From Hormiphora californensis (taxonomy: Eukaryota; Ctenophora; Tentaculata; Cydippida; Pleurobrachiidae): DNA of 64,000 bases. The translations under genes were made by a program, and so were the position numbers. Positions 48,215 to 59,043 of this stretch are shown here, piece by piece. Position 1 is the stretch's first letter, and every line of letters begins with the position of its first letter. The stretch is taken from NCBI GenBank assembly GCA_020137815.1, contig CM035359.1:2413845-2477844 (forward strand). The letters are read 5' to 3'. The notes under the pieces were generated by a model. The model worked only from the letters and a program-made list of their open reading frames with translations, was not told the DNA's origin and ran no database searches.

Positions 48215-48905
48215 CTCACCTCGTGAGGTGCCGGTGACCATGTTTGCAAAAGCGTGTGCCATTCCGTCAAATTTTAATATTTTTTCCTAAAATTTTCGAA
48301 AATATGCTGAAAAATGTCCATAATAAACACCATTAAAATATGTAAGCAAACTTACTCAATCTATGAGGTGCAACCGGTGTTTAAAGTTACACTGTATACT
48401 TACAGCTACTTTTAAGCCCGTAGCACCTCACGTTTCACGACTTTTCCTAGCTAGATACTTGCAGTAGACTCAAAACCATCATTTGTACCAAAAAAGTTCC
48501 AAAAATTTTGCTCAATGAGTGAGGTGCACCCAAAAAACTGTATTTTCTTCAAACGCTAATTGCACCTCACTCAGTGAGTATATAGTTCTGAAAGTGGCCT
48601 TAATTTGCTCATATGACATCCCCAAACACTACCTAATCGATTCCAAGGTCATTGCTCAACCTGTGAGGTGCACTGGAGAAGTAGGTAAAATATGTCATTT
48701 TTTGAGGGTCTGCACCTCACTCGCTGAGTAATTTTTAGAGCAAATTTTCGGTAAATCAGGAGGGAAATTGTCTAATCTTGCTTTATGCCAAGTTTCAATT
48801 CTTTATTTACTCATTTGACCCCTAGTGAGTAAACTTTTAGCTCTAAAATCGGCTTGCACCTCACCAAATGAGTAAATTTTTCCATGGTTTTCACCTCATC
48901 TGATG
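48215..48905. repeat. Irregular array of GAGGTGCA / TGCACCTC motifs
   Basis: About nine copies in 0.7 kb on both strands. Examples are GTGAGGTGCC near 48222, ATGAGGTGCAAC near 48364, GCACCTCACG near 48427, GTGAGGTGCACC near 48518, TGCACCTCACTCAGTGAGTA near 48562, GTGAGGTGCACT near 48664, TGCACCTCACTCGCTGAGTA near 48712, TGCACCTCACCAAATGAGTA near 48856 and CACCTCATCTGATGAGTG near 48891. The minus-to-plus spacing is uneven. Most copies carry an adjacent TGAGTA, which pairs with CTCA. Confidence 0.65.
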
Positions 48906-48959
48906 AGTGAGAAATATCCCCACCATTTCTGAAAGTTTGGAGATTTTTGTGGATTTCTA

Positions 48960-50880
48960 CAAACGGGGGGCCCCCAATACAATAGGGGCGTAAAATTTAA
49001 AGAAAAAACCCTACTGGGAGTAAGTAGGGGACTTCGTTTTTATAAATTGAACCCTTTTAAATTCTCGATTTTTTAGTTATAAATTTCCCAAGGGCCCAGC
49101 TTTTTGCTAGACATTTGAAAAGGTTTTGGGGAAATTTAAAAAAAAAATGACCCAAAAAATTTGGTTTGAGGGAGAGAGGAAGGGAAAGGAAAAAGAATGG
49201 AAAAAAAAACCTTTTAATTTTCAGGAGTGATTTTGAAAAAAGTTGAGAAATTTGTGGGGGGGAAGAAGGGTGAGTGGGAAAAAAATTTTGCAAAAAACGT
49301 AAATAAAATTAATACGGGACCTCTAAAACTTTCTTATTTTTGAACAACGAAGACTTGGAAGATTCCCTTTCTTTTTCCCTTTTGATCCCCCCCAGAGAAA
49401 AAACAAAACTAAAATTTTAAAAAAACCCTTAAAAAGATTTTTTGGGCCCGGGGGGGACAAAGTCAAGTTAACATAATAAATGATGGTTTTTTCCCAAAGG
49501 GGGGGGCTGTTGAAAAAGGGAAGATTTGAAAAGAAGGGGAAGAGAGAGGGGGGGAAGAGAGAGAGAGAGAAGAGAGAGAGAAGAGAAGAAAAATAAGAAG
49601 AAGAGAGAGAAAGAGAGGAGAGAAAAAAGAGGAGAAAAAGAGGAAGAGGGAAGAAGGAAGGAAAAAGAAAGAAAGGGAAAAAAGGCGTTTTTTGGGGGGG
49701 AAAAAAAAAAAAAAAAAAATTTTCCCCCCGGGGGCCCCCCCCGGGGGGGCCTTTTTTGGGGGGCCCCCCCCCCCCCCCGGGGGGGGGGGGGGGGAAAAAA
49801 AAAAGGGGGGCCCGGGGGTTTTCGGGGGGGGAAAAAAGTTTTTGTGCCCCCCATGTTCTCTCTGTGAGCCCTGTGCATGTTGTTTGGGCCCAACCCACAC
49901 TCCCCCAACAAAAACCATAACACAGATACCAACAACGATGAAATTGGAAATGGTAAAATATTGAACTTTTATTATAGGGAGGGGCCCCGTCCTGGGGGGT
50001 GCCGGCCTTATCAGAATGCACTGTCCTTTTGAAAACCGAAGCCAGATTTTGATACTCAAAACGAGGGTCAAGGTCAGGCGCCGCCAGACAGCTGCAGATA
50101 GGAGAATAAAATGGGAAGAGATGAAAAAAGATGGGACAGGTACAAACAAGTAAGAACAGAAACTCCTACAGAGGGGGAAATTTACCAATTTCAATGTAAC
50201 TTTAAAACCCCCCTTTTAAAAAAAAATTTTTGGAAATATTTTTTGGCTTGGGGTGGGGGGTCCCTTTTCCTTTTTTTTTTTTTTTTTTTCCCTCCCTTTT
50301 CCCATCCCTTCCCCTTTTTTTTATTTTTTTAAATTTCCCCTTTTTTTTTTTTTTTTGTTTTTTGGGGGTTTTTTATAAAAACTTTGGGTAAAAAAATTTT
50401 TTTTTTGGGGAAAAGGGGGGCCCCTTTCCTTTTTTTTCCCCCCCCCTTTTTTTTTTCCCCAAAAAAATAAAACCCGAAAAAAGGAAAAAAAAAAATTTAA
50501 AAAAAAAAAATTTTTTAAAAAAAAAAAAGGGGAAAATTTTTGGGGGGGCCCCCCGGGGGAAAGGGGGAAAAAAAAAAAAAAAAAAAAAATTTTTGGGGGG
50601 GGGGGGGAAAATAAAAAAAAAAAATTTTTAAAAAAAAAAGGGAATGGGGAAAAAAAAAAGGGGGGGGGGGAAAAAAAAAAAATGGGGGGGTTTTTTTTGG
50701 GGGGGTTTTTAAAAATTTTTTTTTCCCCCGGGGGGGGGGAAAAATTTTTTTTTTTAAAAAATGTTCAATTAAGCTACCCCCCCCCCCAAAAAAAAAAAAA
50801 ATAAAAAACCCCCAAAAAATTTGGGAACCCCCTTTTTAGGGGTTTTAAAAAAAGGGAAAGGGGATATCCCATAACCCCCC
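48960..50880. other. Low-quality homopolymer block
   Basis: The sequence degenerates into alternating runs of A, G, C and T up to about 20 bases, with a cleaner island at 49850-50200. That island includes half a CTGTCTGGCGC foldback copy near 50078-50096. Long apparent frames (49323-50194) arise from the runs. Nothing biological can be called outside the island. Confidence 0.8.
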
Positions 50881-52471
50881 GCGTAAAATCATTGGTCAGA
50901 TAGTACCTTAATGGCATAATTGGTGGGAGCGGGGTATTTCGAGATATTGAAAATTGGCCCTAAATCCGGAACCAAACAGTTAGCGACAAAACTAATACCA
51001 GTTTTTCTCTTTCAAATTAAGTAATTGACCCGGTAGTACCGTCAGTTTGATTCAGGGGGTTGCATAGCGTGGTGTATAGCCCCAGTCCCAATCATTGTGG
51101 AACAACCTAATACAACTAAGTAGTAAAAGCTGTGACAAATCTTGTTCTAACCCTCCTTTACATTTCTGAAACAGGGTCGAGCAAAGCAAGACAAATTACG
51201 GTATAGAGAATAGTTTGGAAAGCGTAGAAAAATCCCAAAAAACATTTCGAACCGCCTCATAACCGCGACACACACACAATACTGCCAGACCTGGAACAAG
51301 CCATATTCTACACGGCGAGTTTGCCAAAAACACATGTCACACACACACGGTAGAGGGAGAAGATGACCTATTCCAGGAATATCGATAAAAACCGGTTTGG
51401 TGGCTTTTCAACGCTGACCGTTGCTAGGAATATATTGATATGATCCATACAGGACTCGTCGCCCGGTTGGGGTCGTTTGAAATTAGAACATCATTTTTCT
51501 CTCCTCTAATCCTCTAAAAATTGTCTCAGGATTTTGAATGTTTATGCGTCACATCAGAATGAGATTTTGTTGTTGCGTCAGTGGAATTTTAACAGTCACC
51601 AAATTGTCCAAACAATTCATTCCAACGAGGAATAACAGAGAGAAAGTAACAGAGAGACGGGTGGGAATTGGGATAATGGATGGCAAAGAGAGAAATAGAA
51701 GAGGGCCAGAGGGTAGGGAGGGGCTGGTTATAGCACGAAGGGCTGGAGAGAAGGATGTATATTGGAAAGAGAGAGAGAGGGGTATAAGAAGGTTGAGAAC
51801 AAACAAAACAGGACAGGGAGCTATCAAAAAGGGACGAGTGCTGCGTAATATGCAGTGCGCTAAACAATAACCTCATTGTCTATCGATATAAGGAGCTACA
51901 GCTGTACTGGCCATCTCTCCTTTTCTCTCTGAGTCTCCCTCTCTCTTTATATCTTCCTCCCACTTCTTTCTCTCTCCCTCTTCTTTCTCCATCGCTCTCT
52001 CTCTCCATCGCTCCTTCTATCTCATTTTACTATTCATACTATAAAGTACGGGCCCTACTGTAATAGCAGTCCATGATGCTGCACAAGGCTCCACTGTTTA
52101 TTCGTTGCGGAATACGAAATTATTGCAGGAACTGTATTATTCATTGTCTCTGAAAAGTTATTGTAAAACGAAAAACTACTACAAGAAGCTGAAACAGTTT
52201 GGGGTTGACACTGCTGTCTTCACTCTCTCAAGATGTAGCCTAAATGTGTAAGTCTACCAATAGCGAAGTAAATGCGAAATGGCAATGCGAGAAAGCCCAG
52301 TAAGAATACAGTAACGTTTGATAAAAAAAGATATGACACAAAAAAGATGTTGATAACTGCCTAATCTTAAAACAGCTCCTCTCGTACAGCACAAGGAGTA
52401 TAATATGGAAGGGGCCCAAGTCATTGGTCAGTGTATGGGAGATCAACATAATGTACACACTCTCTGAGAGG

Positions 52472-52513
<42 letters not shown>

Positions 52514-53822
52514 CTTTCGTAATTACAACACAGAAAGGTCTACTGAGAACTGAATTTTGTGAAGGCTTGAAGGAGGGGCGCTTTTTGATAAGAATTGCTA
52601 GGTACTGAAGAGAAATTGAGGCCTGGCAATATAATATTAAAAGCAGTTCTGTAGTAATAACAGCTGTCGGAAAGAGAGGAATATTTGAAAAGTGTTTCAA
52701 CTTTCATCGACCATTTCTTATTGCAGAAAGGGCTAAAATGTGATCTCAATAATCCAAAACTTGACCTGAAGCAACTTGGAAACAAAAGAGAAAAAGCGCA
52801 TGTATGCGACAGAAAGAACATTCGCGAAACCGAACAAAGCCAGACACACGAATGTACACCGCGGGAAACCAAACTTCTTCAATTGTACACGCGGCAAGTT
52901 TGCGCGCGCGGCGTCAAATGCACGTGCACTTTGTCCCAGGACATCGCGCTGGCAAAGAACAGGCTAGGCCAGGCACAGCTGCACTGTCGCCTATCCAAAT
53001 CAGTTTTCTGTCACAACCTTGAACTTTCTACACGGAGAGTGGTAAGAATTAGGGATTCAAATAAATTAGGGATTCAACTAAAACCCAATTACAAGATTAT
53101 ACACGCAAATCCCAGAATGACTTTATTTCCTCAGAATCGTCGTCGGTCGTATGTTTTTTCAAAATTCTCTCTAGCTCTCTCGGTGACACAATGGCCCGAG
53201 TTTTAATTAGAAAAACTCAGTCTTGGCAGCTCAGCTAAAAAAGAGAGCCATCATCTCAGCCAGTGATTTGTTCAAATTTTCTAAATCCTGTTGAGCCCAT
53301 TGAGCCCGATGAATCAGTTCACATCCTTCCGCTATGAAATCTGATGATTATGAACTCTTCTGTCTGGCAGCGCTGGGCCACATTTTGACAGTGCACTCAG
53401 ATGGGGTATGCGGCGCCAGAGAGATGAAGACAAGCTCATATCGTGTATCCTTCCGCTGTGAAATCTGCACTATGAACTGTTCATGATACTCAGAGTGCAG
53501 ATTTCACAGCTAAAAGATGTTACAGCTAACATCGACAGGAAGTGGAAGTAACTGTTAGGAAAGGAAGTTTGGTATTCGATTTCGCGACGTAGATTGTGTT
53601 ACGGTACATAGACATAACACAGACACCGAGTATATTGCTGCAGCTGCCGGGGACTATGGCTCAAAATATGTATTTGTGACCTTCTCTCTGTCTCCGGAGC
53701 AGCGGAGAAAAATAGGTTGCACAGGGGGATCTAACATAGGTCTTATAGGACACAGAACACAACATATATTATCCTGAGGCGCAGGAAAATGCAATTATTA
53801 CTCTCCAGGCCATGCAATGTGG
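50881..53822. other. Gene-free stretch
   Basis: No exon can be supported. One open frame of 173 codons (52685-53206, +) has no recognisable domain and is treated as chance. (GA)n lies at 52466-52510, and a further copy of the CTGTCTGGCGC foldback family at 53360-53421. Confidence 0.45.
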
Positions 53823-54004
<182 letters not shown>

Positions 54005-54007
54005 CAG

Positions 54008-54064
54008 GAAGAAGCTGAAGAGGAGGCTCCTGCAGTAGCAGTCGGCGTTCCAAGAACATTCTAA
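54008..54064 (+). CDS. Putative terminal exon, acidic tail (unknown gene)
   Basis: After (CT)n-gcacag a frame reads EEAEEEAPAVAVGVPRTF and stops at TAA. Acceptor strength and composition suggest the last exon of a gene on the plus strand, but no upstream exon was found in the preceding 3 kb. Could be chance. Confidence 0.22.
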   Translation, partial: EEAEEEAPAVAVGVPRTF

Positions 54065-54667
54065 TTCAAATGTAAATAGGTCCGTTGCACGTGTTGTCCT
54101 TAATGCAACAACGCTGGGGGAGGGGGCTAGCTTCCCGGGTTTTTATTTATACATTTCAGGCTTTCCCTATTTTTCATCGGAAAAGTCTATCCTACGGTAT
54201 AGAAATTAGACATGGGTTGTTGTAGTTGGGAACACTGGGACACTAGGAGATTATTACAGTTTATCCTGCACGGTGTCCCTTAAGGAGGTGAAACCTCGAC
54301 TAGCTATACTTTTTTGGAGACCGGACCTAGGTTACGTATTTATGACCGCGTATATGTCAAATCTTGTGACTTCAGGATATATGTATTCAGGGCAATTTTG
54401 AGGGGGGGGGGGGGACAATAATAAAGTCGATATCTCACAAGGGGTACAAAAATAATAATTAATCTCTGACACACTGATTTATAATATTTACACTGTACAC
54501 TTTCTTTGCTAAATCCTGTGTTCTCTTGGTTAAAATCAGTCTCAAACAATTGTTTTTTCCTGTTTCTCTGTTGCTAAGCAACTTCACAGCAACTTCCACC
54601 ATGATAACGCGTGAGTTTTGAATAACAACGCGTGAGGTTCCCCAGTGACGTCATGTCGAGTGACTCT

Positions 54668-55050
54668 CTACGCCATGTTTTGTCCGGCGTAGTGGGGTAG
54701 GTGGTACTTGTTGTAGGATAAGTAGGAGAACAGCCTGAAAAGATGGCACCAGGATTAGAAATTGGTATTATACTGGGATATTACATCTTGTTGTATCTGG
54801 TCTATCTGCTGCTGTTTGTATTTTGAAGGCCCTTCCCTCTGAAGGGTACCTTAACACAGTAATAGCCCAGTAAAAGTTCATGAAAACGGGGCTAAAGTAG
54901 AACGATACGATACTCAAAACATGGTTAGAGACACCAACGTGCATACCTATTTTCGACAGCTGTTTTGGCGAGACTGCCAGCGTATTCCTCTGCCAGTGCT
55001 TTTTTAGTCTTCTCCTCTACTGTCAGGTCCTCGTCAATCATCTGGCATAC
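54668..55050 (-). CDS. Two terminal exons of an unknown gene
   Basis: Exon 55050-54947 (acceptor tttcag, donor gtatgc) encodes VCQMIDEDLTVEEKTKKA, then LAEEYAGSLAKTAVEN. It joins in phase to 54734-54668 (acceptor tttcag), which encodes LFSYLSYNKYH and PHYAGQNMA and ends at TAG. The joint is phase-consistent (AG plus G) and both borders are canonical, so this looks like a real 3' end. The family is not recognised. Upstream exons would lie beyond the LINE fragment at 55.2 kb or outside the window. Confidence 0.45.
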
Positions 55051-55199
55051 CTGAAACACAATTTTCAGGCACTGATCATCGCACACACTGATCATCGCAC
55101 ACACAATTTTCAGGCACTGACTGTATCATCGCACACACACTACAAGAGGTCTCTACGCCCGGTGCGGAGATAACAACATTGCAATTGGTCAGGTCTTTT

Positions 55200-55700
55200 G
55201 AAAAGTATGGAGCATTCATAGTAAAGTCATATTCACCCACCGAAAAAACGTAAAAATTGGAAACCCGATCAAAATACAGGGTAACCCAATCGAAGTGGTC
55301 GAATCCACAAAGTTTCTAGGGATTACCCTGGACAGCAAACTAAACTGGAACGAACACGTAAACAAACAAATAAAAAAAGCAAAAAACATCCTAATGCAGT
55401 GCCGAAAAGTGGTGGGACCCACATGGGGACTAAACCCCAAAACGGCCAGATGGATATACACAGCAATAGTAAGACCCACCCTATGCTATGGGGCAATGGT
55501 CTGGGCAAATGCGATGAAAACCAAAACAAATAAAGACAACATGACAAGAGTACAGAGGCTAGCACTCAAAATGGTAACAGGGGCCATGCCCTCAACACCA
55601 TCAACAGCCCTCGACACAATCACAAACACCACTCCAATCACCGACCACCTGAGGTACTGTGCAGCCAAAACTGCATACACCCTAATGGCAAGCTCAAGAG
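55200..55700 (+). mobile_element. LINE reverse transcriptase C-terminal fragment
   Basis: The open frame carries the RT thumb region of non-LTR retrotransposons: KVIFTHRKN, VESTKFLGITLDSKLNWNEH, a conserved CRKVVGPTWGLNPKTARWIY and AIVRPTLCYGAMVWANAMKT, then RVQRLALKMVTGAMPSTPS. Resemblance is greatest to Jockey/R1-type elements. The frame begins mid-domain and decays after about 55700, so it is a truncated, dead copy. Confidence 0.85.
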
Positions 55701-56026
55701 CTACCTTTTCAGCTATATTGACATCGACAATATTCTATAATTATTCCATCACCTTCACCTTTTCACTTCATGAATGTTCCAATTGCTCACCGCTGCCGCT
55801 GCTGCGGGACACCCCTCTCCCCGTGGCTCCCCACCTCTCTAACTGTTAATCTAGTCTAGCAGCAACAACGATATATTTTTAACTTATTTACCTGTATAAC
55901 TTAGCTACATTAAGAGGGGCTTCTTAAGTGCGGGATTCCTGCGTGAAGCCCTCAGACGCACGGTGTGTGATATTATTTGATATTTAAAAATGCGAATTGT
56001 TTCCGTGATCGTTTGAAACTTCTTCC

Positions 56027-56540
56027 TGTGGGCTTTAGCCGGGCCTGCTCGTACACAGCGGTAGACCTTGCGTTGTTGGAGCCAGATGAGAACGAGTATT
56101 TCAGGTGTCGTGGTTGGAACTGGCTCACGAAAAGATAAAAGTTGAGATATTTATAACAGAGCACACGTCAATATAATACCAGGCTTGTAAATATCACTCT
56201 CACTCCCATTGGTCATTCTCAAAGTCACGTGACACTCGAGATGCAGATCGGACAGTAACTCCGCTCGTCAGCTACTTTTGACAAGTGCCGCGACTAGATC
56301 AGACTGAGTTAGAGCCAGAGTCTGTAGCTGTCAGTGTCACTCCCTTAGCTACTATCAATGAATCATGAAATAAGGAGGCCCAATCATGGTAGTTACTAGT
56401 GCACAGATGGTTCTCTAATCAACTTCAGGGGGCTGAGCTAACACATTTCTACTCTAAGTACTCTAAATATAATAAGTAAATATAGTACGCTACTGATAAA
56501 CCGAGGGGAAAGAGCGGCGCCACGGTTCCCACTCACGACA
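56027..56540 (-). mobile_element. Solo LTR (inverted relative to 58527)
   Basis: About 500 bp, the reverse complement of 58527-59023 at roughly 90% by eye. Read on the minus strand it begins TGTCGTGAGTGGGAAC and ends AAAGCCCACA. No primer-binding site follows its end, so it is a solo LTR. AAACT occurs just outside both ends (56016-56020, 56541-56545), a possible 5-bp target duplication if six bases at the left belong to the element. Confidence 0.7.
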
Positions 56541-56601
56541 AAACTCATATCTCCCTATCTATTTCTCTCTCTCTATCTCTCTATCCCCCTCTCTATCTCA
56601 G

Positions 56602-57049
56602 AGTATAAACCGCAAGGAACAGTACATTGTGGTTGATGATGGAAGGAAGGTGCAGTATGATTACCTGGTTTTGGGAACTGGAGCCCAGTTCAATGTTCCC
56701 ATACCACCCGGCATGGTAAGTGAGAGCAGGGGTGAGATCGTTATGTTAACTAGGTGAGAGCAGGGGTGAGATCGTTATGTTAACTCGGCGAGAGCAGGGG
56801 TGAGATCGTTAGTTAACTAGACCGCGGCCTATCTCTCCTTACTGCCAAATAAAGACTGGATAAAATAATCGAATAACACCATTCATCTAACCTAGGAAGA
56901 GACCCGAAAGTTAACCCTGAGCACTCCCATCCAACGTGATGTCTCTGAGGTGAGCAAGGCTCAACCATACCGGCCCCCAGAACAGGTTGTCACTTTTGAT
57001 GTCTTGTCAAATGCTGAAAATATCGTCAACATTGTCAACGATAATGGAG
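56602..57049 (+). CDS. CFAP61: CFAP61-like exons (ciliary protein, nucleotide-binding domain)
   Basis: Exon 56602-56715 follows a long CT tract and cag, and encodes SINRKEQYIVVDDGRKV, then YDYLVLGTGAQFNVPIPPGM. Exon 56896-57049 continues in phase 0 (EETRKLTLSTPIQRDVSE, later NAENIVNIVNDNGG) to a gtaggt donor just before the scaffold gap. YDYLVLGTG is the conserved ATG/GTG-type motif of two-dinucleotide-binding flavoprotein folds. CFAP61 carries such a domain in an otherwise ciliary protein (radial spoke/calmodulin complex), and the following segment fits it. Other FAD-dependent oxidoreductases cannot be excluded. The remaining exons are not in view: a solo LTR precedes these two, and the gap plus a LINE follows. 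Confidence 0.5.
56719..56820. repeat. 33-bp tandem repeat in the CFAP61-like intron
   Basis: Three copies of a unit containing GTGAGAGCAGGGGTGAGATC and GTTATGTTAACT. It begins right at the donor of the first exon and each copy repeats a gtgagag-like donor. Confidence 0.8.
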
Positions 57050-57097
57050 GTAGGTTGGGGGGGATCTCTCTCTCTCATCCTCTCTCTTCTTCTCCTC

Positions 57098-57197
57098 NNN
57101 NNNNNNNNNNNNNNNNNNNNNNNNNNNNNNNNNNNNNNNNNNNNNNNNNNNNNNNNNNNNNNNNNNNNNNNNNNNNNNNNNNNNNNNNNNNNNNNNN
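57098..57197. other. Assembly gap (100 N)
   Basis: Exactly 100 N, the usual placeholder for a gap of unknown size. It follows a CT-rich run and precedes the (GAA)n tail of a LINE. Confidence 1.
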
Positions 57198-57221
57198 GGG
57201 TGTGAAACTTCAAAAATCGAC

Positions 57222-58480
57222 TTTCTTTCTTCTTCTTCTGGGAGGGACGCTGGCTATTGCGAAGCACTAGCCAGTAAGGGTGGGGCCCTGTGCTCCCGTT
57301 CCCCGTCCTGGGTGGTGTGGCGGGTAGGTTGCAGCGGCTTAGGCCCAATGGGAATTTGGGGAGCTTGTGCCATACCAGGTCACAGGGAAACCTCCCTTTT
57401 AAGGGGTGGTTCAGGGGGTGAAGTATATCCATCGCTTCTTATAGACGAAATCGTTTTTTAAGGGGTTGATGGTGTCTAATTTGTACTGCTGAGGCCCAGC
57501 CTGTCAAAGGATTCCTGTCGGAGTTTCCAGAGGGCGGGGCCTTCAGTGAGTTACATGCTTATATTGTCTCGTCTTCCATCCCACATGCTGCCACAGGTTG
57601 TTGGTCTCGATTCTTTAGTTTTTTCAAGTGGTGTTAGTGGCAGTGCCCTCGTGAGTAGGTGTCGCCATCATTAGGTCTGATCTATAAGTTTTGAAGAGCG
57701 TCTTCATTATCTTTCGGTTCCACATCCATGTTAATATGTTTGGATATGTTGATGGGGCCGGTTTTAACCTTTTCCCTGAGGGCTGCATAGGCTGCCGCTT
57801 TAGGGGAGATTGAGTATGAGAGAACTTCTTCGATTCTGAGCTCCTTTTTTGCAAGATGTCTCGCTATCTCGTTTCCATCGTACCCTTGATGGGCCGGGAG
57901 CCATCTAATCATTGACATCGTGAAATGGCTAAGGGGTTTCAAGGTTTTTGATAGTTTTTATTGCGGTTCTTGATCTGCATGTCGTGGACGTCTAGGGTCT
58001 TAATTGTCCCTGGCTGTCCACAGTTATGAGTATTCGCTGTATTGCCCGTCCCTTTGTATAGGAGCTTTGAGCTGTTTTCGGATAGCAAACATTCTGCCGC
58101 CGGGTTACTGACATCGGGGCCTAGGTTATGATTTTCTATCTAATCTGTTTCACCGGAGGGGATGATTATCATGCTTCCTTGCGTTGTCGATTTTTGACCC
58201 ATCAGTGTGTGCAACTATCGTGTAGTATCTCCTTCCCTCCTCAAACGTCCCCTAGGTTCCGGTGATATCTAGTATGAGAATTCCCTGTTTAGGGTCAGAG
58301 TTCCAGGGTTGTGAGGTCGTGACATACTGCCACTCTGTTTCCAGAGTTCTGAGGTGAGGACCCGTGATACTCCGACAATTAAGTTGGGCAGTGTACTGGT
58401 AAACACTTTTTGGGTGATTTTTAGGTATTGATTTTATTGGCCCTTCCCATTCATTACCACGTTGGTTATTGGAATCGTTT
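57222..58480 (-). mobile_element. LINE 3' part with RNase H remnant
   Basis: On the minus strand a frame at 57942-57682 contains IRWLPAHQGYDGNEIARHLA, matching the RNase H HxGxxGNExAD motif of RNase H-bearing LINEs, except that the catalytic Asp is replaced by Arg. The 3' end (57236-57330) matches 7861-7965, with the terminal stem-loop and a (GAA)n tail reaching 57222. Frames upstream to about 58480 are broken. A decayed element. Confidence 0.7.
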
Positions 58481-58486
58481 GGGCGT

Positions 58487-58537
58487 TGCCCGGCCACTAT
58501 TCATATATTTCTTGATATATGACATATGTATGAGAGG
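58487..58537. repeat. Direct repeat, left copy
   Basis: GGCCACTATTCAT, then TTTCTTGATATATGACAT and TGTATGAGAGG. It recurs at 62754-62808 with small indels, bracketing the LTR and its downstream ORF region. Confidence 0.7.
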
Positions 58538-59023
58538 GAACTCGGCGCCGCCTTCCCCTCGGTTATCAGTAGCGTACTATATTTACTTATTATATTTAGA
58601 GTACTTAGAGTAGAAATGTGTTAGCTCAGCCCCTGAAGTTGATTAGAGAACCATCTGTGCACTAGTAACTACATGATTGGGCCTCCTTATTTCATGATTC
58701 ATTGATAGTAGCTAAGGGAGTGACATGACAGCTACAGACTTGGCTCTAACTCAGTCTTCTAGTCGCGGCAACTTGTCACAAAGTAGCTGACGAGCGGAGT
58801 TACTGTCCGATCTGCATCTCGAGTGTCACGTGACTTTGAGAATGACCAATGGGAGTGAGGAGTGATATTTACAAGCCTTGATATTAATGACGTGTGCTTG
58901 TTATAAATATCTCAACTTTTATCTTTGTGAGCCAGTTCCAACCACGACACCTGAAATACTCGTTCTCATCTGGCTCCAACAACGCAAGGTCTACCGCTGT
59001 GTACGAGCAGGCTAAAGCCCACA
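58527..59023 (+). mobile_element. LTR (5' LTR of a BEL/Pao- or Gypsy-like element)
   Basis: 497 bp with TG...CA ends (TGTATGAGAGGGAACTC to AAAGCCCACA), repeated in inverted form at 56027-56540. It is followed after three bases by a primer-binding-site candidate. The right-hand (3') LTR is absent from the window except for the first 11 bases near 62798. Confidence 0.7.
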
Positions 59024-59026
59024 AAA

Positions 59027-59043
59027 TGGTGCTGTGACCAGGA
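59027..59043 (+). promoter_or_regulatory. Primer-binding site candidate
   Basis: TGGTGCTGTGACCAGGA, three bases after the LTR end. It begins TGG, complementary to a tRNA CCA end. This GGTG(C)xGTGACCAGGA form is common in animal LTR retrotransposons such as BEL/Pao. The tRNA cannot be identified here. Confidence 0.6.

Noticed and set aside
49323-50194. 232-243 codon minus-strand ORFs
   Set aside because: They are dominated by poly-F/P/G/K from homopolymers in a corrupted block.
52685-53206. 173-codon ORF on the plus strand
   Set aside because: No domain, no splice context and mixed composition; its length is possible by chance in 64 kb.
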